Positions 1 to 7,358 of a DNA stretch of 8,422 bases are shown in pieces. The notes under the pieces were generated by a model, which saw nothing but the letters and a program-made list of their open reading frames with translations, was not told the DNA's origin and searched no databases. How positions within the stretch are numbered: position 1 is the stretch's first letter; each line of letters begins with the position of its first letter. Origin of the DNA: Nitrospinaceae bacterium (GTDB lineage Bacteria; Nitrospinota; Nitrospinia; Nitrospinales; VA-1); NCBI GenBank assembly GCA_012961055.1, contig DUAA01000231.1, positions 4,438 through 12,859 of the forward strand, written 5' to 3'. Position numbers and translations under genes: made by a program.

Positions 1-2
1 AA

Positions 3-563
3 CCCTGCCAGCCCTGTTGCTACATCCATCAGGGAAGCGTTTAAATCATGCGGAACTAACTCCATTGGGTTATCCCATGGGAAGTTATGGGTCTGCGACA
101 AATAAAAACTATAACTTTCACTAAGCAAGCTGATCCATTCCGGATCATTGTTTAGTATGGGATCATTCTTAATCAGGCTGGCAAGCTCACTAAACAGGAA
201 GATAAACTTTTCATTCACCTGTTCCATGGGTTGAGACAAAACGGTGCGATCTTTACGTATATTGATCTGAATGTGATCAAGATTCAAAAAAACCGCAGGA
301 CGCTCGTGCTGAACATATATCAAGTCTGCAAGATCTATTACTACCTCAGGGTAAACCATACGGACAAGCAGGTTAAATATTGCCTGATTTTGTTGGCCCA
401 ATTCTGTGTCGGGAAACCCAATTTTTCCATTCAAAAGCTGGAACAAGGATTGAACTCTGTGAGCCAACTCCGGAGATTTAGTATGGCCTAGACCAAGAAA
501 CTCTCTCCCTACATCAGTAACTAAAGGCAGTTGGTCAGTAGATTTTATAAAAGGGGAAAGCAC
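3..563 (-). CDS. Unrecognised protein, N-terminal part (possible SAM-dependent methyltransferase)
   Basis: An open frame without stops runs on the minus strand from 641 to the left edge. I place the start at GTG 563-561, because AGGAG (plus 571-575) lies 7 nt upstream and a promoter lies just before it. That gives 187 visible residues; the C-terminus is outside the window. The protein is soluble-looking, with leucine-rich helical stretches, NFPWDNP about 25 residues before the edge, and DVATGLAG as residues 180-187. The last string resembles motif I (the SAM-binding glycine loop) of class I methyltransferases, preceded by a hydrophobic strand as expected, but the second glycine of the loop is shifted. 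The function is therefore a guess. An alternative start is GTG 578-576, with no Shine-Dalgarno. The frame is almost surely real; the family is uncertain. Confidence 0.7.
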   Translation of the reverse strand, partial: MLSPFIKSTDQLPLVTDVGREFLGLGHTKSPELAHRVQSLFQLLNGKIGFPDTELGQQNQAIFNLLVRMVYPEVVIDLADLIYVQHERPAVFLNLDHIQINIRKDRTVLSQPMEQVNEKFIFLFSELASLIKNDPILNNDPEWISLLSESYSFYLSQTHNFPWDNPMELVPHDLNASLMDVATGLAG

Positions 564-608
564 AAAAGGGCTCCTCACATCTTTGTCAAATTGAGTTCGA
601 AAAATTTC

Positions 609-637
609 TTTATAGCAGGGGTATAAAGGGGTTTCAA
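609..637 (-). promoter_or_regulatory. Sigma70-type promoter for the left-edge gene
   Basis: Read on the minus strand, TTGAAA (637-632) and TATAAA (614-609) are separated by exactly 17 nt. Transcription would begin near 602 and give a leader of about 40 nt before the GTG start at 563, with AGGAG in the right place. It sits just after the stop codon of the membrane-protein gene at 665, so the left-edge gene can be transcribed on its own. Confidence 0.6.
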
Positions 638-664
638 CCGATTAAGTCAATCCTACGCCCAGGT

Positions 665-1048
665 TCACGGCCAATCCCACGCTGCCCGTCCTAGAAGATA
701 AAATGTGGCCACAATACCAGGAAGGAGGTAGGGCACAGCTTGAAAAGTGCTTACATCCGTCAAAGAATAAACCGAATTTAGGAACCGGAGCCCAAAAATG
801 ACAGCTAGAACCTGGGCCAGCCTTTTCTTTTCCTTAAGTAAATAATAGGTCAGCACACCCAAAAGAAGTACAAAAGCGAAAAGAGAAAGGATTGTTGTCA
901 ACCCCAGATTGAATGGAGGAATAAAATACATGGCAATAGCCAAGTAAACGATATTCAAGCCAAGAAACCCATAACCTGCATGAGCAAATTTCCTAGCTCG
1001 GAGACCGAGGGCTTCCGTCTGGATTGATTGAGAGCTTTCGTTTTCCAT
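665..1048 (-). CDS. Small four-helix membrane protein, unknown family
   Basis: The protein has 127 residues. A polar N-terminus of about 22 residues is followed by four hydrophobic segments, roughly residues 27-43, 48-71, 77-95 and 104-121. Between helices 2 and 3 is a short basic loop (KEKKR), which would face the cytoplasm. There is no signal peptide cleavage site, no cysteine and no motif I recognise. ATG at 1048 is the only start codon in the frame after the upstream stop at 1109-1111, and no Shine-Dalgarno precedes it. The gene lies divergent from tyrS and in the same direction as the left-edge gene, 101 nt from that gene's start. The hydrophobic pattern makes a real gene likely; no function can be assigned. 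Confidence 0.7.
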   Translation of the reverse strand: MENESSQSIQTEALGLRARKFAHAGYGFLGLNIVYLAIAMYFIPPFNLGLTTILSLFAFVLLLGVLTYYLLKEKKRLAQVLAVIFGLRFLNSVYSLTDVSTFQAVPYLLPGIVATFYLLGRAAWDWP

Positions 1049-1311
1049 TTTTAATGTAAGATCATTTTGTTCATTGGTTGCTGCAGTTGCAGATTCCTTT
1101 GCGGTATGCTAGCTTCCTTCCACTAGGCGTGGGACCATACTTGCAATAACTCTCTAAAGCTTACAAGAAACTGTCTCGGCTTGATAAATTCTTGCCCCCT
1201 CACAAAAACCTGTATGGGCGATAGAACTGCTGCCAGTAAGATAACGCAAGCTCAGAATTTTTTCTATTTGTTTTAGCAACCTTTTAATTATTTACTCTGG
1301 TTTTTTGCTAC

Positions 1312-2511
1312 ATGCTTTCTGTTCAGGAACAACTAAAAACTATTCGCAGGGGCACCTCCGAAATCATCAGCGAGCAGAACCTTGAAGACCTGCTTGCCTT
1401 AGGAAGACCATTGAGAGTGAAAGCGGGATTTGATCCTACGGCTCCTGATTTGCATCTTGGGCACACAGTTCTTCTGCACAAGATGAGGCAATTTCAGGAG
1501 TTGGGTCATGAGGTCATTTTTCTGATCGGTGACTTCACGGGAATGATCGGCGACCCAACCGGCCGATCCGAAACCCGTAAAAACCTTACCCCAGATGAAG
1601 TCAAAAAAAATGCCAAAACCTATCTACAACAAGTTTATAAAATTCTGGATAAAGACAAAACCACCGTCGCCTACAACAGCGAATGGATGAATAAGTTTTC
1701 TTCGGTAGAAATGATTGAGCTCGCGGCGCAATATACCGTTGCCCGCATGCTGGAACGGGATGACTTTCAAAAACGTCTTGCCAAAAACCTTCCGGTTTCC
1801 ATTCACGAATTGATGTATCCCTTGATCCAGGGTTACGACTCGGTAGCTTTAAAAGCTGATATTGAATTAGGCGGTACAGACCAGAAATTCAATCTCCTCG
1901 TTGGCCGAGATCTACAACGTGCATACGGACATAAGCCTCAGGTTGTTCTTACCATGCCTTTGTTGGAGGGCACCGATGGAGTGCAAAAAATGAGTAAGAG
2001 CCTTGGCAACAGTATCGGAGTTTTTGATACCCCAAATAATATGTTCGGCAAAATTATGTCCGTTTCAGATGATTTGATGTGGCGCTTCTATGAGCTTTTA
2101 AGCCAAGTCGGTGCAACAGAACTTGAGGCCATGAAAGAACAGACGGCATCTGGGACTCTGAACCCTAAAAATGCCAAGATAGATTTAGCAAAAGAAATCG
2201 TAGCACGTTACCATTCTCCTAAACTTGCAGAAACTGCCATGACCGAGTTTGAAAATGTATTCAAAAAAAAGAACCTGCCTGATGAAATTCCAGTGGTAAA
2301 AGGTTGGGGAGATGAACTACGAGGAATTTGCAATATTCTGAGAGACCACAAACTAACTGACAGTACTTCAGCCGCTCGCCGCCTGATCCAGCAAGGGTCT
2401 GTAACAATCAATGGGGGGAAAATTTCTGATGTTCATCAAAAATTATCAGGAAATAAGGAATACCTCATCAAGGTCGGTAAGAAAAGGTTTCTAAAAATTC
2501 AGCCTGGATGA
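1312..2511 (+). CDS. tyrS: Tyrosyl-tRNA synthetase (KMSKS-type TyrRS)
   Basis: Charges tRNA-Tyr with tyrosine in the cytoplasm, using ATP. It is a class I synthetase of 399 residues, a normal family length. Visible landmarks in order are the nucleotide-binding HLGH at 48-51, GDPTGRSE at 80-87, the active-site GGTDQKFN at 187-194, KMSKS at 226-230, and a C-terminal S4-like RNA-binding domain over roughly the last 60 residues ([16 protein letters not shown]). Bacterial TyrRS comes in two forms: the E. coli type has KFGKT in the second signature, while the TyrZ type has KMSKS, as here. The start at ATG 1312 fits the family N-terminus, although no Shine-Dalgarno is visible in the T-rich leader. 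A hairpin terminator follows the stop, so it is probably transcribed alone. No T-box-like leader was seen. Confidence 0.96.
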   Translation: MLSVQEQLKTIRRGTSEIISEQNLEDLLALGRPLRVKAGFDPTAPDLHLGHTVLLHKMRQFQELGHEVIFLIGDFTGMIGDPTGRSETRKNLTPDEVKKNAKTYLQQVYKILDKDKTTVAYNSEWMNKFSSVEMIELAAQYTVARMLERDDFQKRLAKNLPVSIHELMYPLIQGYDSVALKADIELGGTDQKFNLLVGRDLQRAYGHKPQVVLTMPLLEGTDGVQKMSKSLGNSIGVFDTPNNMFGKIMSVSDDLMWRFYELLSQVGATELEAMKEQTASGTLNPKNAKIDLAKEIVARYHSPKLAETAMTEFENVFKKKNLPDEIPVVKGWGDELRGICNILRDHKLTDSTSAARRLIQQGSVTINGGKISDVHQKLSGNKEYLIKVGKKRFLKIQPG

Positions 2512-2516
2512 TAAGA

Positions 2517-2543
2517 GGGTTTGAATCAAACCCCATTTTTATT
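2517..2543 (+). terminator. Rho-independent terminator after tyrS
   Basis: A 7-bp stem, GGGTTTG (2517-2523) with CAAACCC (2527-2533), closes a 3-nt loop. It is followed after 2 nt by a T-rich run, ATTTTTATTT. It begins 5 nt after the tyrS stop codon and separates tyrS from the rpmH operon. Confidence 0.8.
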
Positions 2544-2880
2544 TCCCCAAGCGGGCTGGGCTTCATACACTCCCTAGCAAAAAATCAAGAAAAACGTATA
2601 ACCTTTGAAATCAATTTCTTCCTAATAGAACCTCGCCTGATATTTGATTAGTAATAACAAAACCCGTTTGTAACCTGCTCTACCGTTAACTTTCAACTCG
2701 CTCCCTAAATCGTGAAATCTTGAAAAAGCAGGAATTTTAATTGAACTGAAACAAATTGATATTTATTAGACGGTTATTCGTCACCACCTACAGAGGCTGA
2801 ACAACTTAGTATTGCCTCAGGGTATGATTTAAAAATAATCACCGATGACCCCAATGACCTTGAAAGAAAGGGATTAGCCC
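2544..2880. other. Gene-poor stretch between tyrS and the rpmH promoter
   Basis: No gene with a convincing start is seen here. The first 200 bases are AT-rich with scattered stops. From 2760 to the TGA at 2901-2903 there is a 47-codon stretch on the plus strand, open and with a protein-like composition (for example SIASGYDLKIITDDPNDLE), but it lacks any in-frame ATG, GTG or TTG near its upstream end. It may be the tail of a decayed gene or chance. No tRNA, no repeat and no cluster of DnaA boxes was found. Confidence 0.5.
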
Positions 2881-2909
2881 TTGACATGCGCTCCCACCGA
2901 TGAAATAAT
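2881..2909 (+). promoter_or_regulatory. Strong sigma70-type promoter for the rpmH operon
   Basis: A perfect TTGACA (2881-2886) is followed by a 17-nt spacer and AATAAT (2904-2909), one mismatch from the ideal -10. Transcription would start near 2916 and give a leader of about 88 nt to the rpmH ATG. A near-consensus promoter suits the high expression of a ribosomal protein gene. It probably also drives rnpA, yidD and yidC. Confidence 0.7.
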
Positions 2910-3003
2910 CCTCTCAATCATTTCACAATTCCTCAGCTTGCCTAACCATTTGATTTGGTAGCAGTAAGGTGGGTTTTTCAGGAACTATATTTAGGACAGA
3001 TTC

Positions 3004-3138
3004 ATGAAAAGAACTTTTCAACCCAGTAACATCAAAAGAAAACGTGTACATGGCTTCCGGAAACGGAGTTCGACCGTAGGTGGAAGACGCGTGTTGGCAA
3101 ACCGTCGGCGAAAAGGTAGAAAACGCTTAACGGTCTGA
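3004..3138 (+). CDS. rpmH: Ribosomal protein L34 (bL34)
   Basis: A 44-residue, very basic protein of the large ribosomal subunit, at the normal family length. It carries the hallmark start MKRTFQPSN followed by [11 protein letters not shown], the middle [10 protein letters not shown] and a lysine/arginine-rich end closing in RLTV. The start is fixed by AGGA at 2993-2996, 7 nt before the ATG. It is the first gene of the rpmH-rnpA-yidD-yidC run, behind a near-consensus promoter. The order rpmH then rnpA is one of the best-kept gene pairs in bacteria. dnaA, which often precedes rpmH, is not here. Confidence 0.97.
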   Translation: MKRTFQPSNIKRKRVHGFRKRSSTVGGRRVLANRRRKGRKRLTV

Positions 3139-3278
3139 TTGTAAAGAAGCTCTCCAGATGTGGGATTTCACGTTAGCCTTCATGCTCCGGAGGGGTATAA
3201 ATTATAATTTCCTTATTTTGTGGACAAAGAGCTTTGGTAGCTTTATGAGTCATTGCTCTCTGGCCTCACGCCGAGTGG

Positions 3279-3623
3279 ATGGAGGATTTCTCTTTCAAAA
3301 AAACCGAACGCCTGACCAAACGGCCCGAATTTAAAAAGGTCATGGATGAAGGGAGAAAAAAACGGGTGGAAAGAATATGCATTATCTTTTCCATTCCTAA
3401 TGAACTAGGCAGAAAGAGGTTGGGAATCATCGCTTCAAAAAAAATTGGAAATGCGGTGGCCCGAAACAAAGTAAAACGAAGAATACGTGAGATTTTTCGC
3501 CAAATTAAACATCGTATAGGACCCTCTTTGGATATCGTTATAGTATCAGGGAAAGATATGGTCAGACTTCCCCACCGGGCGATTGAAAAAAAACTTTCAT
3601 CCGCCCTTCTAACCGAGAGGTAA
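3279..3623 (+). CDS. rnpA: Ribonuclease P protein component
   Basis: The protein subunit of RNase P binds the catalytic RNA and the 5' leader of pre-tRNA and helps cut the leader off. The 114 residues are strongly basic and of usual length. They show FKKTERLTKRPEF near the N-terminus, LGIIASKKIGNAVARNKVKR in the middle, and the RNR signature region ARNKVKRRIRE at about 61-71, which contacts the RNA. The start at ATG 3279 is the only option, since an in-frame stop lies at 3246-3248 with no other start between. Its Shine-Dalgarno is poor (GAGTGG directly before the ATG). The gap from rpmH is 140 nt, longer than the usual tight spacing, and contains a TATAAT at 3203-3208 without a good -35. Confidence 0.95.
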   Translation: MEDFSFKKTERLTKRPEFKKVMDEGRKKRVERICIIFSIPNELGRKRLGIIASKKIGNAVARNKVKRRIREIFRQIKHRIGPSLDIVIVSGKDMVRLPHRAIEKKLSSALLTER

Positions 3624-3664
3624 ACCCCCAAATAGGACCAAACACCCAAGCAATCCAGCCTCTC

Positions 3665-3877
3665 ATGCTAAACCAGGTGATCCTTAAAATAATTCGTGGC
3701 TATCAACGGTGGATTTCGCCACTGTTTTTGCCTGCTTGTCGGTTTCACCCTAGTTGTTCGGAATATGCTGCCCAGGCTTTACATCGGTACTCTCTTGTCA
3801 AAGCAATAGGGCTTATCATTTGCAGACTTTTTAAATGTCATCCCTATCACGATGGTGGGGCGGATCCGTTGAAATAA
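3665..3877 (+). CDS. yidD: YidD, membrane protein insertion efficiency factor
   Basis: A small (70 residues) inner-membrane-associated protein that assists YidC-dependent insertion of membrane proteins. The family's conserved core is clear: CRFHPSCSEYA at 25-35, and CHPYHDGGADPLK at 58-70, where the family often has CHPxxxGGxDPVP. An amphipathic N-terminus (residues 1-23) probably lies on the membrane. The gene begins 41 nt after rnpA and ends 46 nt before yidC, its functional partner. No clear Shine-Dalgarno is visible. The length is at the short end for the family because the tail stops right after the DPLK motif. Confidence 0.94.
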   Translation: MLNQVILKIIRGYQRWISPLFLPACRFHPSCSEYAAQALHRYSLVKAIGLIICRLFKCHPYHDGGADPLK

Positions 3878-3923
3878 ATAAAGACTCAACAAAACAGATT
3901 TTGGCTGGAATGGGAGATTCAAC

Positions 3924-5567
3924 TTGGAAAATAGATTATTACTCGCCTTTGTACTCTCCTTGGGAGTATTCGTAGCCTGGGGTTATTTTCTGGCACAAAT
4001 TCAGGGTCCTACGCCTGTGAAAGAAATAGGCATACAAGAACTTCCAAATACTGCTCAGGCACCTGCTCGTAGGACTCAAGCTCCAGGCTCCACATTTTCG
4101 AGTTCTTCTCCGCAACAGGGTCTATCACAAGTTACTACCCAGGCTCCTGCCGTTAATCCCTTTCCGGGGGAAGAAGTTCTCATTCAAGTTTCTACAGGTC
4201 CAGCCCTTTTCGTAATCAGTAATCGTGGCGGAGTTTTGAAACAACTGCAATTGCCCAAATACAGGAATGATGCTGGGGAAATTATCGACTTGATAATGAA
4301 TCCTGATAACTTGACACCAGCATTGTCTCTACAGGCTAACGACCCGGAAATTTCGGCGATTTTGCAATACGCGCATTACGAGCCTTCGACGACTTCCATC
4401 GTTTTGGACGAAAGCATTCCCGAGGGACGACTGACCCTGACTTTAAACCACTCGTCTGGATTACAAGTCGTTCGGACCTACGTCTTCCACTACAACGACT
4501 TCATGGTGGAAATGAGCACACAAATCACTGCCACACCCTTGGCCGCCAAAAATCTACAATATCAGGTTGTTTTGGGACCCGGCATGGGAGGAAACATATC
4601 CTCGCAAACGGATTACATCGTCTTTTCCGGCGCAACCATATTCGCCAATAATGAGCGTACCGAGAATCCTCCTGAGGACATTCATCAAACCACCTATTTC
4701 AGAGGAGATGTTCAATGGGCTGCCTTCCAGAATAAATACTTTGGTTCAGCACTTATTCCTCTGGATGGCACCAAAACCGGCCTGGTCTTCAAAGAAAAAG
4801 ATCAGGCATATGTTGGATTGGGATTCGAATCCGTTCAATCCTCTGCCAATGCAAAATATATGTTTTATGCAGGAACTAAAGAACTGGAAATCCTAGAAGA
4901 CAAAAAGCATCACTTGGTAAGGATGATTGATTACGGCTGGTTCGGTAATAAATTCGCGTTTCTCGTCAAACCGCTCCTCAAAGTTCTAGCCTTTTTCTAT
5001 GGGGTCACCAACAACTATGGCTGGTCTATCATTTTCATGACTTGTTGCATCAAGCTACTGTTTTTTCCATTGACCCATAAAAGTTTTAAGTCCATGAAGG
5101 GAATGCAGAAGGTTCAGCCCTATGTCAAAGTTATTCAGGAGAGGAATAAAGATGACCGGAAAAAAATGAATGAAGAAATGATGGAATTGTACAAAAAGCA
5201 CAAGGTAAACCCGGTTGGTGGTTGTCTGCCAATGCTGTTGCAAATTCCAGTATTCATCGCTCTTTATCACGCACTGTTTTTTTCCATCGAACTTCGTGGC
5301 GCTCCATTTATGGCCTGGATCACTGACCTTTCCGTTGCCGACCCCTATTATGTTTTTCCCGTACTAATGGGTGCTACCATGTTCATACAACAAAAGCTGA
5401 CCCCATCGATGGGTGACCCCATGCAACAGAAAATAATGATGTTTCTCCCTATCGTTTTCACTTTTCTGTTCCTTTCGTTTCCAGCTGGACTCGTTATATA
5501 TTGGACCGTCAACAACATCCTCACTATCTCTCAGCAATACTATATCTACCACGTAATGAAAGATTAA
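3924..5567 (+). CDS. yidC: Membrane protein insertase YidC (Oxa1 family)
   Basis: Inserts and folds inner-membrane proteins, alone or with SecYEG. At 547 residues it is nearly the size of the E. coli protein. Order: first membrane helix at 5-24, a Pro/Gln/Thr/Ser-rich linker to about 80, a large periplasmic beta-rich domain to about 340, and the Oxa1 core with membrane segments near 366-384, 430-453, 472-488, 503-520 and 520-540. The motifs HKSFKSMKGMQKVQP, NPVGGCLPMLLQIPVFIALY and DPMQQKIMMFLP are typical. K377 takes the place of the conserved groove arginine (R366 in E. coli). The start is TTG 3924, supported by GGGAG at 3912-3916, 7 nt upstream; a nearby ATG at 3910 is out of frame. No jag/khpB gene follows. 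Confidence 0.96.
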   Translation: MENRLLLAFVLSLGVFVAWGYFLAQIQGPTPVKEIGIQELPNTAQAPARRTQAPGSTFSSSSPQQGLSQVTTQAPAVNPFPGEEVLIQVSTGPALFVISNRGGVLKQLQLPKYRNDAGEIIDLIMNPDNLTPALSLQANDPEISAILQYAHYEPSTTSIVLDESIPEGRLTLTLNHSSGLQVVRTYVFHYNDFMVEMSTQITATPLAAKNLQYQVVLGPGMGGNISSQTDYIVFSGATIFANNERTENPPEDIHQTTYFRGDVQWAAFQNKYFGSALIPLDGTKTGLVFKEKDQAYVGLGFESVQSSANAKYMFYAGTKELEILEDKKHHLVRMIDYGWFGNKFAFLVKPLLKVLAFFYGVTNNYGWSIIFMTCCIKLLFFPLTHKSFKSMKGMQKVQPYVKVIQERNKDDRKKMNEEMMELYKKHKVNPVGGCLPMLLQIPVFIALYHALFFSIELRGAPFMAWITDLSVADPYYVFPVLMGATMFIQQKLTPSMGDPMQQKIMMFLPIVFTFLFLSFPAGLVIYWTVNNILTISQQYYIYHVMKD

Positions 5568-5568
5568 C

Positions 5569-5602
5569 TGCTGGGCGTTGTGCCGACCAGCAATAAATTT
5601 TT
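5569..5602 (+). terminator. Possible hairpin terminator after yidC
   Basis: TGCTGG (5569-5574) can pair with CCAGCA (5587-5592). The loop contains an inner GGC/GCC alternative, and a run of five T follows at 5598-5602. The stem starts 1 nt after the yidC stop. The spacing of the T run from the stem (5 nt) and the imperfect loop make it a moderate candidate. If it works, mnmE needs its own promoter, and I could not find a convincing one. Confidence 0.4.
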
Positions 5603-5676
5603 CGGTAAACAATGATTCATCTCCACTTCAATTATCATTGCTATTTGATGCCGGCGGATAAATGGCGTCCTAATTA

Positions 5677-5710
5677 AACTTCCCCCTGACAAGGGAGATT
5701 GCGGGAGGTT
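5677..5710 (+). promoter_or_regulatory. Leader hairpin covering a Shine-Dalgarno of mnmE
   Basis: AACTTCCC (5677-5684) can pair with GGGAGGTT (5703-5710) over 8 bp with one G-T wobble. This encloses an 18-nt loop that can itself form CCT/AGG around TGAC. The 3' arm is the Shine-Dalgarno (GGGAGG, 5703-5708) for the possible start at ATG 5718. A second GGGAG at 5693-5697 competes for the same 5' arm. It may be a regulatory leader or a degenerate palindromic intergenic repeat. Confidence 0.4.
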
Positions 5711-5744
5711 GCTTTTTATGTCCGAAAGAAGGACGATACATTGC

Positions 5745-7121
5745 ATGAGCAACACCATTACAGCTATCGCGACGCCTCCTGGTGAAGGAGGCATAGGCAT
5801 CATCCGCATTAGCGGAGAGAATACCTTATCTATTGGCATGCAATTGTTCCATCCTGCCACCGGTAAGCCGATACGAAAACCCGAACCACAAAAAGTAATT
5901 TTTGGCGAAATTCGTGATCCCGCTTCAGGGCAATGTGTGGATGAAGTCCTTCTCACTTTTTTTAAAGGACCTAGAAGTTATACAGCCGAAGATGTTATTG
6001 AGATCAGCGCCCATGGTGGCACATTGACAACATCAAAAATACTCGAATTGATTTTGGCGCAAGGCGCACGTCTAGCAGAGCCAGGGGAGTTCACCCGTCG
6101 CGCATTTACCAACGGCAGACTCGATCTGACCCAGGCCGAAGCTGTTGCCGATGTAATCGAATCTGCCTCCGACAAAGCCCTCAACTCAGCCTTAGCACAA
6201 CTCAAAGGCGGACTCTCTCAACGACTTAATATCCTTCAAGAAAACCTGTTATCTGCTCAGGCACAGTTAGAAGCCGCCATTGATTTTTCTGAAGATGGCC
6301 TTACTTTCCAGTCGAGGGAAACCACACAAAAAAATATTCAGCAGGTCGAAAATGAATTGAGAAAACTGGTTAATTCTTTCCGACAGGGACGGATTTTTCG
6401 GGAAGGCATGCGAGTCACACTGATAGGCAAGCCCAATGTCGGCAAGTCCAGCCTGCTCAATACACTGCTGCAGGAAGACCGCGCCATCGTAACCCCCATA
6501 GCCGGTACCACCCGTGATACGCTTGAAGAACGAGTCCGCATCAAAGATATCCACATCGTTATTATTGATTCAGCCGGATTGCGTGATAATCCAGAAGTGA
6601 TCGAACAAAAAGGCATCGAAAGAACCCGTTTGGCGTTAGAAAAATCCGATCTGGCATTGGTAATCTTCGATACCTCCCAACCACTTGACGACAATGATAA
6701 ATTGTTGATGAAAGAAGTGGGACAAAAACCTAGGCTCGTGGTACTAAATAAATCAGATCTCCCTTCCTCTTGGCAGCCAGAGCAGGTCAAAATCTTTCTT
6801 GATGGAGATCAACCTCTAACCCTGTCATCCAAAACCCTAGACGGATTCAATTCTCTAAAAGACGCCCTCTACCAAAAAGGTATAGGTGGTGAACGCGTCG
6901 GGGAATCCCTAGTCATCACCCGCGAACGACATAGGGATCAATTACAACTAGCAGCACAGTCCTTACAAAAAGCCGGCGAAAGCCTCCAGCAAGGCTTATC
7001 CGAAGAACTGGTAGCTATAGACATCACCTTGGCAATGGAACATCTCGGAAGCGTACTTGGCAAAACCTTCGAAGAAGACCTGCTAGACAAAATCTTTGGC
7101 AAATTCTGCATCGGGAAATAA
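5745..7121 (+). CDS. mnmE: tRNA modification GTPase MnmE
   Basis: With MnmG, this enzyme places the (carboxymethyl)aminomethyl group on C5 of wobble uridine-34 of certain tRNAs. From ATG 5745 it has 458 residues, the normal length. The N-terminal folate-binding domain (about 1-120) opens with NTITAIATPPGEGGIGIIR and contains GRLDLTQAEAVADVI at about 124-138. An inserted G domain follows: P-loop GKPNVGKS at 228-235, GTTRDT at 254-259, DSAG at 275-278 and NKSD at 335-338. The C-terminus is FCIGK, with the catalytic cysteine C455. I chose ATG 5745 because homologs begin right there; AAGGA lies 11 nt upstream. ATG 5718 (nine extra residues), with GGGAGG 9 nt upstream, is the alternative. mnmG, often next, is absent. 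Confidence 0.96.
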   Translation: MSNTITAIATPPGEGGIGIIRISGENTLSIGMQLFHPATGKPIRKPEPQKVIFGEIRDPASGQCVDEVLLTFFKGPRSYTAEDVIEISAHGGTLTTSKILELILAQGARLAEPGEFTRRAFTNGRLDLTQAEAVADVIESASDKALNSALAQLKGGLSQRLNILQENLLSAQAQLEAAIDFSEDGLTFQSRETTQKNIQQVENELRKLVNSFRQGRIFREGMRVTLIGKPNVGKSSLLNTLLQEDRAIVTPIAGTTRDTLEERVRIKDIHIVIIDSAGLRDNPEVIEQKGIERTRLALEKSDLALVIFDTSQPLDDNDKLLMKEVGQKPRLVVLNKSDLPSSWQPEQVKIFLDGDQPLTLSSKTLDGFNSLKDALYQKGIGGERVGESLVITRERHRDQLQLAAQSLQKAGESLQQGLSEELVAIDITLAMEHLGSVLGKTFEEDLLDKIFGKFCIGK

Positions 7122-7165
7122 CCGGAAAACACCTGGTGACAACTGGCAATGACTTTTTTGACCAA

Positions 7166-7180
7166 GAAAAGAGTCTTTTC
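7166..7180. repeat. 15-nt palindrome between mnmE and the radical SAM gene
   Basis: GAAAAGAGTCTTTTC is a perfect palindrome around a central G. It lies in the 237-nt gap between the two convergent genes. On neither strand is it followed by a clear T run, so it is at best a weak bidirectional terminator. No gene is seen in the rest of the gap. Confidence 0.3.
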
Positions 7181-7358
7181 AGCTCCTTAATACTTTAATT
7201 TATTTGAATACTCAACAACCATCTCCTATGGAAAAATAAATTACAGACCTACATGGATTAGTTCTACTGCTGGCTAAAAGTAGGGGTATTACGCAGTATT
7301 GTGCTTGATTATTCTGTGAGCTTAATGGGTATAGTGCAAACCTCCACAAGTTTAGTGG

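Noticed and set aside
231..491. Plus-strand 86-codon frame at the left side
   Set aside because: It lies wholly opposite the better supported minus-strand gene, which has a promoter and Shine-Dalgarno.
1049..1311. Search for a tyrS promoter or T-box leader
   Set aside because: Only poor matches such as TTGATA at 1181 without a suitable -10 were found, and no T-box features were seen, so no promoter is called.
3219..3227. TGTGGACAA, one mismatch from a DnaA box, near rpmH
   Set aside because: Only one such site was seen, with no AT-rich unwinding region plus box cluster and no dnaA next to it, so there is no support for an origin here.
3158..3334. 58-codon frame from ATG 3158 overlapping the rnpA start
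   Set aside because: No Shine-Dalgarno, a non-protein-like mix of residues, and two thirds of its end lies inside rnpA in another frame; probably chance.
3266..3649. Minus-strand 127-codon frame
   Set aside because: It is the antisense shadow of rnpA.
6338..6790. Minus-strand 150-codon frame
   Set aside because: It is the antisense shadow of the mnmE G domain.
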